A stretch of DNA of 64,000 bases from Rhizobacter sp. Root1238 (GCF_001425825.1 NZ_LMDM01000009.1:83339-147338), one strand, 5' to 3'. Counted from the stretch's first letter, positions 19,832-28,783 are shown. Numbers and translations: made by a program. Notes: generated by a model not told the origin, from the letters alone.

Positions 19832-20612
19832 GCACCGCGCTGACGCCGCCGTCGACCGCGAGGATCTGTCCGGTGATGTGCTTGCCCGCGGCCGACGCGA
19901 ACAGCAGCGCGGCGCCCTTCAGGTCGTCGTCGTCGCCGATGCGGCCGAGCGGCGCGCCGCTGGCCAGCGCATCGGCACCGACCTTGGCAATCGTGCCGGC
20001 CGTCATCTTGCTCGGGAACATGCCCGGCGCCAACGCGTTCACCGTGATGCCGTGACGTCCCCATTCGGCAGCCAGCGTGCGCGTGAAATTGACGACCGCG
20101 CCCTTGCTGGTGCCGTACGCGATGTACTTCATCGTCGACGGCGAGCCCGACAGCCCGGCGATCGACGCGACGTTGATGATGCGGCCCGACTGGCGCGGGA
20201 TCATGCTCAGCCGCCCGATCGCCTGGCTCATCAGGAAGATGCTGCGGATGTTCAGGTTCATCACCTTGTCCCAGGCCTCCAGCGGGTACTCCTCGGCCGG
20301 GGCACCCCAGGTGGCGCCGGCGTTGTTGACGAGGATGTCGACGCGGCCGAGCCGCTGCATCGCCTCGTCGGCCACGCGCTGGATCTCGTCCGGCTGGCTT
20401 GCATCGGCCGCCACCCAGCGGGTGTCGATGCCGCGCGCCTGCAGGTGGGCCGCGGCCTCTTCCAGGTCGGCCGCCTTGCGCGAGGTCAGCAGGATCTTCG
20501 CGCCCGCCTCGCCCAGCGATTCGGCGATCTGCAGTCCGAGCCCGCGCGAGCCGCCGGTCACCAGCGCGGTCTTGCCTTCGAGGCTCAAAAGGGTCTGGAT
20601 CGGCGTGCTCAT
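19821..20612 (-). CDS. SDR-family oxidoreductase
   Basis: Short-chain dehydrogenase of 263 residues. It has TGGSRGLG (about residues 19-26), NNAG (about 97) and the active-site Ser (NVASIAG) with Tyr-x3-Lys (YGTSK). The C-terminus ITGQILAVDGGVSAV is typical of FabG/gluconate 5-dehydrogenase-like members. It lies in a minus-strand run with the thioesterase and CurA-like reductase, which suggests work on acyl or ketone intermediates. Exact substrate is not predictable. Confidence 0.9.
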   Translation of the reverse strand: MSTPIQTLLSLEGKTALVTGGSRGLGLQIAESLGEAGAKILLTSRKAADLEEAAAHLQARGIDTRWVAADASQPDEIQRVADEAMQRLGRVDILVNNAGATWGAPAEEYPLEAWDKVMNLNIRSIFLMSQAIGRLSMIPRQSGRIINVASIAGLSGSPSTMKYIAYGTSKGAVVNFTRTLAAEWGRHGITVNALAPGMFPSKMTAGTIAKVGADALASGAPLGRIGDDDDLKGAALLFASAAGKHITGQILAVDGGVSAVHGH

Positions 20613-20624
20613 GGGTTCGGTCTC

Positions 20625-22634
20625 CTAGTCGTTGTGCCTGTTGAGGGATCTGAAGAACGCGTCGCTGTTCGTTTCGCGCCCGAGGAAGTTGCGCATCAGC
20701 TGCGCCGGTGCCGCCTGCGCGCCCTGCGACAGCACCTGCTCGCGGTAGCGCATGCCGACCTCGCTGCTGAGCTTGTCGGCGGCGAACGCGGTGCGCAGGT
20801 CCTCGGCCAGCACCAGGCTCCACAGGTAGCCGTAGTAGCCCGAGGCGTAGCCGGTCGCGATGTGCGAGAAGCCGGCGGGGAACATGCTGCCCTTCACGTG
20901 GCCGAGCGGCGTCGCGCCTTCCATGCGCTGCCACGTGGCCATCGGCTCCGGCGCATCCTTCGCGTACAGCGCGAGGTCGTAGCTCGCGTACAGGTGCTGG
21001 CGCGCCACCGCGATGCCCTTCGCGAAATCGCGCGCCTTCGAGGCCCGCGCCACCAGGTCGTCCGGCGCCGGCTTGCAGGTCGGGCAGACCTCCTTGAACA
21101 GCGCCAGCACGCGGGCGTCGTAGACCCAGTCCTCCAGCATCTGCGACGGCGCCTCGACGAAATCGAGTTGCACGTTGGTGCCGCCCTGCGTCGCGTAGCG
21201 GGTGTTCGACAGCAACCCGTGCATCGCGTGTCCGAATTCGTGCAGCAGCGTCTCGAGCTCGTCGATGTTCAGCCCCTGGCGGTTGAAGTTGACGACGAGG
21301 CCGGCGGCGGGCGTGCGGTTCGCGAGCGTCGACGGGTTGCGGAAGCTCCAGACCGCCGCATGGTTGTACTTGCCCTCGCGCGGGTACAGGTCGACGAAGA
21401 AGCTCCCGAGCACCTTCTTGCTGGCCACGTCGCGCACCTCGAACGACTGCGCGTCGGGGTGCCACAGCGCCTGCTTCAGCGGCTCGAACTGCACGCCGAA
21501 CAGCTGGCCGGCGACGCGGAACACGAAGTCGAGGCTGGCCTGCGGCGGGAAGTAGGTGCGGAACTCCTCGGCGTCGAGCTGGAAGCGGTTGCGGCGTTCG
21601 CTGAAGGTGTAGTAGGTCAGGTCCCAGCGGTTCAGGGGCGTCGACTCGACCGGTTGCTTCAGGTCGCGGGCCTTCGCTTCGCGCAGGATCGCGAGATCGG
21701 CCACCTCGCGCTGCGCGACGGCGTCTTTCACGGTGCCGAGGAAGGCCTGCACCGCCGCGGCGTTGCCGGCCATGCGGCGGCGCATCGCGAAATCGGCATA
21801 CGACTCCAGGCCGAACAGCCGCGCGTACTCGCGGCGCAGCTGGCCGAGCTGCTGCAGCGTCTTCAGGTTGGCCGCGCCACCGAGGCCCTGGAACGCACGC
21901 CACATGCGCTCGCGCGTGGCGCCACGGGTCGCGTTCTCGATGATCGCGTCGTAGCTCGGGTAGTCGAGGCCGAACACGTAGCGGCCGGTCGCGTCGCGCT
22001 TGCGATCCTTCAAGGCCTCGGCCGGCACGCCGTCGAGTTCCTCGGGCGCGAATGCGACGCGCGTCTTGTCGTCGCGGATGCGGCGGTCGAACAGCTGGCC
22101 GAGCCGGGTGATCTCGTTGCTGACCTTCTTCGCGCGCGCCTGGCGGGCCGGCGTCAGCGCGACGCCGGCGTCCTCGAACGCATCGAGCGTGTCGCGCAGC
22201 AGGCGGGCGTCGATGTCGTCGGCCGGCTTCACCTGCTTCAGCAGCGCGTAGATCTTCGGGTTCTGCAGGAAGGCGTTGCGGAAGGTCTGGTAGCCGAGGT
22301 CGCAGGCATCGGCCGCGTCGCGCACCGCCTTGTCCGGGTGCACCGCGTTCAGCAGCGACAGCGGGCCGACGATGTCTTCATAACGCCGGTTCATCGCATC
22401 GAGCTCGACCAGCAGCTGGGTGCCCGGGCTCGCCGGCAGCGCCTGAAGCCGCTTCTCGTCGGCACGGGCGCCGGCGATCAGCGCCTTGCAGTCGGCATCG
22501 GCCTGCGCCGAGTTGCGGTAGTTCGGGAACACATAGGACGGCGTGGCCGGCTGGGCGGCGGCGGGGCCGGCGGCGAGCACGATGGCCAGCAAGCTGAAAC
22601 GAAAGTTCATGGGAGTGCGGATCAGGGGGTTCAC
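20625..22634 (-). CDS. M3-family zinc metallopeptidase (oligopeptidase), exported
   Basis: Thimet-oligopeptidase-like protein of 669 residues. The gluzincin motif HEFGH appears in LLHEFGHAMHGLL near residue 460. A signal peptide (NFRFSLLAIVLAAGPAAAQ) indicates a periplasmic enzyme, unlike cytoplasmic OpdA/Dcp. Two starts are possible: GTG 22634, which overlaps the upstream stop as GTGA and has AAGAG before it, or ATG 22610, which lacks a clear ribosome site. I keep the GTG because of the coupling. It would trim short peptides in the periplasm. Confidence 0.9.
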   Translation of the reverse strand: MNPLIRTPMNFRFSLLAIVLAAGPAAAQPATPSYVFPNYRNSAQADADCKALIAGARADEKRLQALPASPGTQLLVELDAMNRRYEDIVGPLSLLNAVHPDKAVRDAADACDLGYQTFRNAFLQNPKIYALLKQVKPADDIDARLLRDTLDAFEDAGVALTPARQARAKKVSNEITRLGQLFDRRIRDDKTRVAFAPEELDGVPAEALKDRKRDATGRYVFGLDYPSYDAIIENATRGATRERMWRAFQGLGGAANLKTLQQLGQLRREYARLFGLESYADFAMRRRMAGNAAAVQAFLGTVKDAVAQREVADLAILREAKARDLKQPVESTPLNRWDLTYYTFSERRNRFQLDAEEFRTYFPPQASLDFVFRVAGQLFGVQFEPLKQALWHPDAQSFEVRDVASKKVLGSFFVDLYPREGKYNHAAVWSFRNPSTLANRTPAAGLVVNFNRQGLNIDELETLLHEFGHAMHGLLSNTRYATQGGTNVQLDFVEAPSQMLEDWVYDARVLALFKEVCPTCKPAPDDLVARASKARDFAKGIAVARQHLYASYDLALYAKDAPEPMATWQRMEGATPLGHVKGSMFPAGFSHIATGYASGYYGYLWSLVLAEDLRTAFAADKLSSEVGMRYREQVLSQGAQAAPAQLMRNFLGRETNSDAFFRSLNRHND

Positions 22635-22822
22635 GTGGGGCTCTTCATGCGCGAACGCACGTAGATGAGGACGGCGCCGCAGATCGCGACCACCAGGCCG
22701 ACCGCCGCGATGCCCCAGCCCAGCGGCTCGACGTAGCGTTGCACGGCAAGCCCCAGGCCGACGCCCAGCAAGCCACCGTAGATCAGCACCCAGACGAGGG
22801 TTTCGACCGTCGAAGTCTTCAT
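22631..22822 (-). CDS. small two-span membrane protein
   Basis: A 63-residue protein with two hydrophobic segments (about residues 8-26, VWVLIYGGLLGVGLGLAV, and 34-53, GIAAVGLVVAICGAVLIYV) ending in a basic tail RSRMKSPT. The stop overlaps the GTG start of the M3 peptidase (GTGA), so the two are probably co-translated. I know no named family. The 17-bp gap upstream to the acyl-CoA dehydrogenase stop suggests one transcript. Confidence 0.75.
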   Translation of the reverse strand: MKTSTVETLVWVLIYGGLLGVGLGLAVQRYVEPLGWGIAAVGLVVAICGAVLIYVRSRMKSPT

Positions 22823-22839
22823 CGGAATCTGGCCTGGCG

Positions 22840-24684
22840 TCAGAACCAAGCGTCGTTCATGGAACGGCAAGTATCGTCGCGCGACTCGACCACGTTCAAC
22901 CAGGCGGGAACTTTGGGCAGTTCGTAGCGGAAGAAGAAGCGGGCGGCGGCGAGCTTGCCGTGCAGCAACGCATCCCCACCCTGCTCCCGCCCGGGCTGCT
23001 CCAGCCGCTGCTGCGCGCAGATCGCCACGTCCAGCCACACCCACGCCAGCACCGTGTGCCCGAAGGCCTGCAGGTAGGGCGTCGCATTCGCGAGCGCCTC
23101 TTCCGGCACGCCGGTGGCCCAGGCGGCCCTGGTGGCGTTGCCCAGCGCCTTCAGCGCGCCAGCAAGTGCATTGGCGTGCTCGGCCAGCGCCGGCAACATC
23201 AAGGCGCGCTGCAGCGTCGCATTGACCTTGGTGGCCAGCAGCATCAGGCCCTTGCCGCCGTCCATCACGACCTTGCGGCCGAGCAGGTCCAGCGCCTGGA
23301 TGCCGTGGGTGCCTTCGTGGATCATGTTCAGGCGGTTGTCGCGCCAGTACTGCTCGACCGGGTAGTCGCGGGTGTAGCCGTAGCCGCCGAGCACCTGGAT
23401 CGCGAGGCTGTTGGCCTCCAGGCACCATTCGCTGGGCCAGCTCTTCGCGATCGGCGTCAGCATCTCCAGCAGCAGCGCGGCTTCGGCCGCAGCCTCGGGC
23501 GGCGCGGTGTGCTGTTCGTCGACGAGGCGAGCGCAGTACAGCTCCAGCGCGAGCGCGCCTTCGCAATAGCTCTTCTGTGCGAGCAGCATGCGTTTCACAT
23601 CGGCGTGCTGGATGATCGGCACCTGTGGTCGGGTCGCATCCTTGCCGCCCGGCCCGATCGGCCGGCCTTGCGGACGGCCGCGCGCGTAGTCCAGGCTCGC
23701 TTCGTAGCCGGCGTAGCCGAGCATCGTCGCGCCGAGCCCGACGCCGATGCGCGCCTCGTTCATCATGTGGAACATGCAGCGCAGCCCGTCGCCGGGCTGC
23801 CCGACGAGGTAGCCGATAGCGCCAGCCGACCCGCGCACCGGAAACTTGCCCTCGCCGAAGTTCAGCAACGTGTTCGGAATGCCGCGGTAGCCGAGCTTGT
23901 GGTTGAGCCCGGCGAGCGCCACGTCATTGCGTTCGCCGGTCAGGCGCCCGTCGCCATCGACCATCTTCTTCGGCACGACGAACAGCGAGATGCCGCGCGT
24001 GCCGGGCACCAGCGCGCCGTCGGGTCCGGGGATCTTCGCGAGCACCAGGTGGACGATGTTCTCGGCCAGCTCGTGCTCGCCGTTCGAGATCCACATCTTG
24101 TTGCCGCGCAGCCGGTAGCGGGGACCGAGCGGGTCGCCCGCGGCGTCGGGACCATCGGGCGTGGCGCGGGTGACGATGTCCGACAAGCTCGACCCGGCCT
24201 GCGGCTCGCTGAGGCACATGGTGCCGAAGAAGCGCCCGGAGAACTCGTTCTTCGCGAACACTTCCTTCTGCAACGCGGTGCCATGCGCCATCAGCAGGTT
24301 GGCATTGCCGCTGGTCAGCATGCCGCCGCCGCCCATGCCGATGCCGCCTTTCGCGAAGAAGCCGTTGGCCGCCATCTCGATGACGCAGGGCAGCTGCATG
24401 CCGCCGATCTCGTAGTCTTGCGCCGCCGCGAGCATGCCGGATTCGACATAGGCCCGCGAGGCCTCGTGCGTGGCTTGCGGCTGGATCACCCGCTCGCCAT
24501 CGAAGCGCGGCTCTTCGGTGTCGGTGATGCGGTTGAACGGCGCAAACTTCTCGCGGGCGATGCGCTCGCAGGTGTCGAGCACGGCATCGAAGGTGTCGCG
24601 CGAGTGGTCGGCGAAGCGGCTGCGATTCTTCAGCGTGTCGGCCTGGAGCCAGTCGTACAGCAGGAAGTCCAGTGTTTGGCGCAT
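22840..24684 (-). CDS. acyl-CoA dehydrogenase (DmdC/FadE-like, extended C-terminus)
   Basis: Flavoprotein of 614 residues, the long form with an extra C-terminal helical domain found in DmdC and related enzymes. The FAD/substrate loop MCLSEPQAGSSLSD lies near residue 155. The RxxxxQxxG-type dimer region is followed by LQVLGGYGYTRDYPVEQYWRDNR. The probable catalytic base is Glu in MIHEGTHGIQALD near residue 440. It introduces the 2,3 double bond into acyl-CoA. The ATG at 24684 gives the expected MRQTLDFLLYDWL start; the long upstream extension runs through the hairpin elements and is spurious. Confidence 0.93.
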   Translation of the reverse strand: MRQTLDFLLYDWLQADTLKNRSRFADHSRDTFDAVLDTCERIAREKFAPFNRITDTEEPRFDGERVIQPQATHEASRAYVESGMLAAAQDYEIGGMQLPCVIEMAANGFFAKGGIGMGGGGMLTSGNANLLMAHGTALQKEVFAKNEFSGRFFGTMCLSEPQAGSSLSDIVTRATPDGPDAAGDPLGPRYRLRGNKMWISNGEHELAENIVHLVLAKIPGPDGALVPGTRGISLFVVPKKMVDGDGRLTGERNDVALAGLNHKLGYRGIPNTLLNFGEGKFPVRGSAGAIGYLVGQPGDGLRCMFHMMNEARIGVGLGATMLGYAGYEASLDYARGRPQGRPIGPGGKDATRPQVPIIQHADVKRMLLAQKSYCEGALALELYCARLVDEQHTAPPEAAAEAALLLEMLTPIAKSWPSEWCLEANSLAIQVLGGYGYTRDYPVEQYWRDNRLNMIHEGTHGIQALDLLGRKVVMDGGKGLMLLATKVNATLQRALMLPALAEHANALAGALKALGNATRAAWATGVPEEALANATPYLQAFGHTVLAWVWLDVAICAQQRLEQPGREQGGDALLHGKLAAARFFFRYELPKVPAWLNVVESRDDTCRSMNDAWF

Positions 24685-24723
24685 GGGTCTGGGTCCTTGT
24701 GCGTGGTGATATCGGCGCGGCGC

Positions 24724-24967
24724 GGCGTGGCGGGTGGCGGGAGGGGCTGGGGACTCATGCCGGGGCGGTCGGCCCTGGCGGGCCGACTCCACGAGAAGGG
24801 CAGTGCTTGCGGGTGCATCGCCAAACTCCCTCCGCTCACTTCGTTCGCTGTGGTCAAACAGTGGCGATGAGTCAGTCCACGAAGCGTGCTGCGCACGCCA
24901 CCCGCAAGCACTGCCCTTCTCGTCGCCCCAGAAATCGTCCCCAGCCCCTCCCGCCACCCGCCACGCC
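24724..24967 (+). repeat. nested covarying hairpin element, type I, copy 2
   Basis: Second type I element, in the 747-bp gap between the acyl-CoA dehydrogenase and thiolase genes. Stem A is 24724-24754 with 24937-24967 (31 bp perfect). Stem B is 24791-24815 with 24899-24923 (25 bp perfect). Stem C is 24816-24822 with 24863-24869 (7 bp). The 40-nt loop 24823-24862, the 13-nt B'-A' spacer and the 29-nt segment after C are identical to copy 1. The 36-nt A-B spacer differs at one base. Stem B differs from copy 1 at 13 of 25 positions, each change compensated. Confidence 0.85.
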
Positions 24968-25090
24968 ACGCAGAACCACCCGCTGGTGTTTGGGGGAAAA
25001 GACTGAAGTGACCGACGGGCGTTCGTGCGCTCGCGTGCTCTGTCCATCATTTGTTCGCTTGTCACCGCCCAAGTACCAGGGCGGTGGCCG

Positions 25091-25428
25091 AAGGCGCGGG
25101 TGGGGAGGCTGTGGCGCGCCAATAAGGAGGGGGCGCCGGAGCTGGCTGGCTTCGTGGCCCGCGTGCGCAGCACGCTTCGTGAACTGACTGTCGCCGACTG
25201 TTTGACCACAAATAAGGAGGGGGCGCCGGAGCTGGCTGGCTTCGTGGCCCGCGTGCGCAGCACGCTTCGTGAACTGACTGTCGCCGACTGTTTGACCACA
25301 ACGAACGAAGTGAGTGCAGGGAGTTTCGGCGACGGGCCGCGAAGCCAGCCAGCGGAGGGAAGTCATCGGCCCCCCAGGGGCCGATGACCGCCCCCGACGG
25401 CGCGCCACAGCCTCCCCACCCGCGCCTT
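25091..25428 (-). repeat. nested covarying hairpin element, type II, copy 2
   Basis: Inverted partner of the preceding element. Its outer arm ends 3 bp before the thiolase stop codon. Outer stem is 25091-25120 with 25399-25428 (30 bp perfect). Stem B is 25231-25250 with 25334-25353, one G-T pair. Stem C is 25280-25286 with 25327-25333. The loop 25287-25326 differs from the consensus at three positions. A spacer hairpin on GTCATCGGCC is at about 25362-25388. The remaining gap sequence (24685-24723 and 24968-25090) holds nothing I recognise. Confidence 0.83.
25121..25300. repeat. exact 90-bp tandem duplication inside the type II element
   Basis: Positions 25121-25210 and 25211-25300 are identical over 90 bp. 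The unit covers the 15-nt spacer, the B' arm, the 29-nt segment, the C' arm and the first 14 bases of the loop. Arm B on the other side can therefore pair with either copy. Copy 2 is the one contiguous with the full loop. Absence of any difference implies a recent event. Confidence 0.95.
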
Positions 25429-25431
25429 TGC

Positions 25432-26607
25432 TCACAGCACCTCGAACACGCCGGCAGCCCCCATCCCACCACCGATGCACATCGTGACGCAAACCCGCTT
25501 GGCACCCCGACGCTTCCCCTCGATCAACGCATGGCCGGTGAGCCGCTGGCCACTGACGCCATAGGGATGTCCAACGGCGATGGCCCCACCGTTGACGTTC
25601 AGCCGATCCATCGGAATCCCCAGCGTGTCCGCGCAGTACAGCACCTGCACCGCGAACGCCTCGTTCAGTTCCCACAGGTCGATGTCCTGCACCGTGAGCC
25701 CGAGCCGCTTCAGCACCTTCGGCACCGCGAACACCGGCCCGATGCCCATTTCGTCGGGCTCGCAGCCCGCCACCGCGAAGCCGAGGAAGCGACCCAGCGG
25801 CTTCAGCCCGCGCTGCTGCGCCAGTGCCTCGCTCATCACGACGCAGGCGCCCGCACCGTCGCTGAACTGGCTTGCGTTGCCCGCCGCGATCAGCCCGCCC
25901 GGCAGCGCCGGCTTGATGCCCGAGATGCCTTCGACCGTCGTCCCGTAGCGCAACCCTTCGTCGACGCTGATCGTCACTTCCTTGCTGCGCAGCCCCATCA
26001 CCGGATCGGCCACGCCCGCGATCACCGTCATCGGCACGATCTCATCCTTGAACTTGCCGGCATCCTGCGCCGCACAGGCCTTCTGCTGGCTCGCCGCGCC
26101 GTACGCGTCCATCCGGTCGCGGCCGATCTTGTAGCGCTTGGCCACCTGCTCGGCCGTCTGCAGCATGCTCCAGTAGATCTCCGGCTTGTGCTCGCGCAGC
26201 CAGGGGTCGGCGATCATGTGCGTGTTGGCCTCGTTCTGCACGCACGAGATGCTCTCGACGCCGCCGGCCACATACACGTCGCCCTCGCCGGCCACGATGC
26301 GCTGCGCGGCCATCGCGATCGTCTGCAGCCCGCTCGAACAGAAGCGGTTCACCGTCACGCCACTCGTCGTCACCGGCAGGCCGGCGCGCAACGCGATCTG
26401 GCGCGCGATGTTGCTGCCGGTCGCGCCTTCGGGCGTCGCGCAGCCCATGATCACGTCGTCGACCTCGGCGGCGTCGATGCCGGCGCGCTCGACCGCGGCC
26501 TTCACCGCGTGCCCGCCCAGCGTCGCGCCGTGCGTCATGTTGAAGGCGCCCTTCCAGCTCTTGGCCAGCGGCGTGCGGGCGGTGGAAACGATCACTGCAG
26601 TCGTCAT
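25432..26607 (-). CDS. acetyl-CoA acyltransferase (thiolase)
   Basis: Thiolase of 391 residues. The acyl-accepting cysteine is Cys90 in [10 protein letters not shown]. The GHPYGVSG motif near residue 350 provides the histidine, and CIGGGMGAA near 380 provides the second cysteine. It catalyses the last step of beta-oxidation or its reverse. It lies 32 bp after the FadB/FadJ-like gene, which feeds it 3-ketoacyl-CoA. The ATG at 26607 gives the normal [16 protein letters not shown] start. Confidence 0.95.
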   Translation of the reverse strand: MTTAVIVSTARTPLAKSWKGAFNMTHGATLGGHAVKAAVERAGIDAAEVDDVIMGCATPEGATGSNIARQIALRAGLPVTTSGVTVNRFCSSGLQTIAMAAQRIVAGEGDVYVAGGVESISCVQNEANTHMIADPWLREHKPEIYWSMLQTAEQVAKRYKIGRDRMDAYGAASQQKACAAQDAGKFKDEIVPMTVIAGVADPVMGLRSKEVTISVDEGLRYGTTVEGISGIKPALPGGLIAAGNASQFSDGAGACVVMSEALAQQRGLKPLGRFLGFAVAGCEPDEMGIGPVFAVPKVLKRLGLTVQDIDLWELNEAFAVQVLYCADTLGIPMDRLNVNGGAIAVGHPYGVSGQRLTGHALIEGKRRGAKRVCVTMCIGGGMGAAGVFEVL

Positions 26608-26639
26608 GATGGTCTTCCGGTTGTCGGTGCGGATGAGGT

Positions 26640-28745
26640 TCAGGAGAAGGTCTTGCCTTCGGCCGCCAGGCGCGCCAGCAGCGGCGCCGGCTGCCAGAAC
26701 GCGGCGTCGTCGTGCGGGTTCTTCGCGAAGCGGCGCATGCTCGCGACCACGTTGAACAGGCCGACGGTGTCGGCATAGCACATCGGCCCGCCGCGGTGCA
26801 GCGGGAAGCCGTAGCCGGTCAGGTACACCATGTCGATGTCGCTCGCGCGCAGCGCAATGCCCTCTTCGACGATCTTCGCGCCCTCGTTGACCAGCGCATA
26901 GACCAGCCGGTGCACGATCTCGTCGTCGCCGATCTTGCGCGGCACGATGCCCAGCTCGGCGCGGTGCTTCTCGATCATGCCGTCGACCAGCGCGCTCGGG
27001 ATCGCGTCGCGCTTGCCCGGCAGGTAGTCGTACCAACCGGCGCCGGTCTTCTGGCCGAAGCGGCCCATCTCGCACAGCAGGTCGGCGGTCTTGCTGTAGC
27101 GCAGGTCCGGCTTCTCCAGGTACCGGCGCTTGCGGATGTACCAGCCCACGTCGTTGCCGGCCAGGTCGCCCATGCGGAACGGGCCCATCGCGAAGCCGAA
27201 CTTCTCGACCGCCTTGTCAACCTGCTGCGGCGTGCAGCCTTCTTCCAGCAGGAAGCCGGCCTGGCGCGAGTACTGCTCGATCATCCGGTTGCCGATGAAG
27301 CCGTCGCACACGCCCGACACCACGCAGGTCTTCCTGATCTTCTTGCCGAGCGCCATCACGGTGGCCAGCACGTCCTTCGCGGTCTTCTCGCCGCGCACCA
27401 CCTCCAGCAGCTTCATCACGTTGGCCGGGCTGAAGAAGTGCGTGCCGATCACGTCCTGCGGGCGCTTCGTGAAGGCCGCGATCTTGTTCACGTCGAGCGT
27501 CGAGGTGTTGCTCGCGAGGATCGCGCCGGGCTTCATCACCTCGTCGAGCGTCTTGAACACCTGCTCCTTCACGCCGATGTCCTCGAACACCGCCTCGATC
27601 ACCATGTCGGCGTCCTTCAGGTCGGCATAGTTCAGCGTGGTGCTCAGCAAGGCCATGCGCGCATCGAGCTTGTCCTGCTTCAGCTTGCCCTTCTTGACCT
27701 GCGCGTCGTAGTTCTTGCGGATGATCGCGACGCCCTTGTCCAGCGCCTCCTGCTTCATCTCGAGGATCACCACCGGGATGCCGGCGTTCAGGAAGTTCAT
27801 CGCGATGCCGCCGCCCATCGTGCCGGCGCCGATCACCGCGAGCTTCTTCACGTCGCGCACCGGCGTGTCGGCCGGCACGTCGGGGATCTTGCTGGTGGCG
27901 CGCTCGGCGACGAAGGCATGGCGCAGCGCGCGGCTCTCGGGCGTCATCATCAGCGCGATGAAGGCCTCGCGCTCCTGCTTCATGCCGTCGTCGAACTTCT
28001 TGTAGACCGACGCCGCCACCGTCTCGACGCACTGCAGCGGCGCCGGGAAGTTGCGCGACATCGCACCGACGGTGTTGCGGGCGAACTGGAAGAAGGCGTC
28101 GGGGTTCGGGTGCTCGGCCTTCAGGTGGCGCACCAGCGGCAGCGGGCCGCCTTTGCCAATTCGGTCGGCCACTTCCGTCGCGAACGCCACCGCGCCGGCC
28201 AGCAGGTCGCCGTCGATCATCTTGTCGAACAGCTTCTGGCCGGGCGCCATCGCGAGCAGCTCGCTCTTGACCGGCTCGCCGCTGACGATCATGTTCAGTG
28301 CGTTCTCGACGCCGATCACGCGCGACAGCCGCTGCGTGCCGCCGGCGCCGGGCACCAGGCCCAGCTTCACTTCCGGCAGCGCGACCTGCGTGCCGGGTGC
28401 CGCCACGCGGTAGTGACAGCCCAGCGAGAGTTCGAGCCCGCCGCCCATGCACACCGTGTGGATCGCCGCAACCACCGGCTTCGTGCAGGCCTCGACCGCG
28501 AGGATCACGCTCAGCAGGTTCGGCTCCTGCAGCGCCTTCGGCGAGCCGAACTCGCGGATGTCGGCACCGCCCGAGAAGGCCTTGCCGGCGCCGGTGATCA
28601 CGATGGCCTTGACCTTGTCGTCGGCCTGGGCCTTGTCGAGCCCGTCGGTGATGCCCTTGCGGGTGTCGTAGCCGAGCCCGTTGACCGGCGGGTTGTCCAG
28701 CGTGATCACGGCAACCGGGCCGCGAAGTTCGTAGGTGGCGCTCAT
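26640..28745 (-). CDS. bifunctional enoyl-CoA hydratase/3-hydroxyacyl-CoA dehydrogenase (FadB/FadJ type)
   Basis: Multifunctional beta-oxidation enzyme of 701 residues. The N-terminal crotonase domain carries the oxyanion-hole segments [15 protein letters not shown] and [12 protein letters not shown] and the catalytic region [13 protein letters not shown]. The NAD-binding motif [15 protein letters not shown] starts the dehydrogenase domain near residue 303. The length fits FadJ or the peroxisomal-type MFE1 slightly better than FadB (about 729). It is expressed with the thiolase. A 20-bp dyad 18 bp upstream of the start is a likely operator. Confidence 0.94.
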   Translation of the reverse strand: MSATYELRGPVAVITLDNPPVNGLGYDTRKGITDGLDKAQADDKVKAIVITGAGKAFSGGADIREFGSPKALQEPNLLSVILAVEACTKPVVAAIHTVCMGGGLELSLGCHYRVAAPGTQVALPEVKLGLVPGAGGTQRLSRVIGVENALNMIVSGEPVKSELLAMAPGQKLFDKMIDGDLLAGAVAFATEVADRIGKGGPLPLVRHLKAEHPNPDAFFQFARNTVGAMSRNFPAPLQCVETVAASVYKKFDDGMKQEREAFIALMMTPESRALRHAFVAERATSKIPDVPADTPVRDVKKLAVIGAGTMGGGIAMNFLNAGIPVVILEMKQEALDKGVAIIRKNYDAQVKKGKLKQDKLDARMALLSTTLNYADLKDADMVIEAVFEDIGVKEQVFKTLDEVMKPGAILASNTSTLDVNKIAAFTKRPQDVIGTHFFSPANVMKLLEVVRGEKTAKDVLATVMALGKKIRKTCVVSGVCDGFIGNRMIEQYSRQAGFLLEEGCTPQQVDKAVEKFGFAMGPFRMGDLAGNDVGWYIRKRRYLEKPDLRYSKTADLLCEMGRFGQKTGAGWYDYLPGKRDAIPSALVDGMIEKHRAELGIVPRKIGDDEIVHRLVYALVNEGAKIVEEGIALRASDIDMVYLTGYGFPLHRGGPMCYADTVGLFNVVASMRRFAKNPHDDAAFWQPAPLLARLAAEGKTFS

Positions 28746-28763
28746 GCGGTGTTCTCCGGGTGG

Positions 28764-28783
28764 AATAGAACGATCGTTCGATT
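28764..28783. promoter_or_regulatory. candidate TetR-type operator for the beta-oxidation genes
   Basis: A perfect 12-bp palindrome GAACGATCGTTC (28768-28779) sits within a near-symmetric 20-bp site (28764-28783). It lies 18 bp upstream of the FadB/FadJ-like start codon. Short palindromes of this form are bound by TetR-type acyl-CoA-sensing repressors such as PsrA and its betaproteobacterial counterpart FadP. The regulator is not encoded in this window, so the link is inference. Confidence 0.55.

Noticed and set aside
25121-25300. CRISPR array
   Set aside because: The two 90-bp units are directly adjacent with no spacers, and no cas gene is present.
16612-25428. MITE or insertion-sequence remnants as explanation of the hairpin elements
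   Set aside because: Terminal arms differ completely between copies, no target duplication is visible, and no transposase fragment is present. A MITE would have conserved ends.
24685-25431. Upstream extension of the acyl-CoA dehydrogenase reading frame through the hairpin elements
   Set aside because: The ATG at 24684 gives the normal family N-terminus; the extension is composed of repeat sequence.
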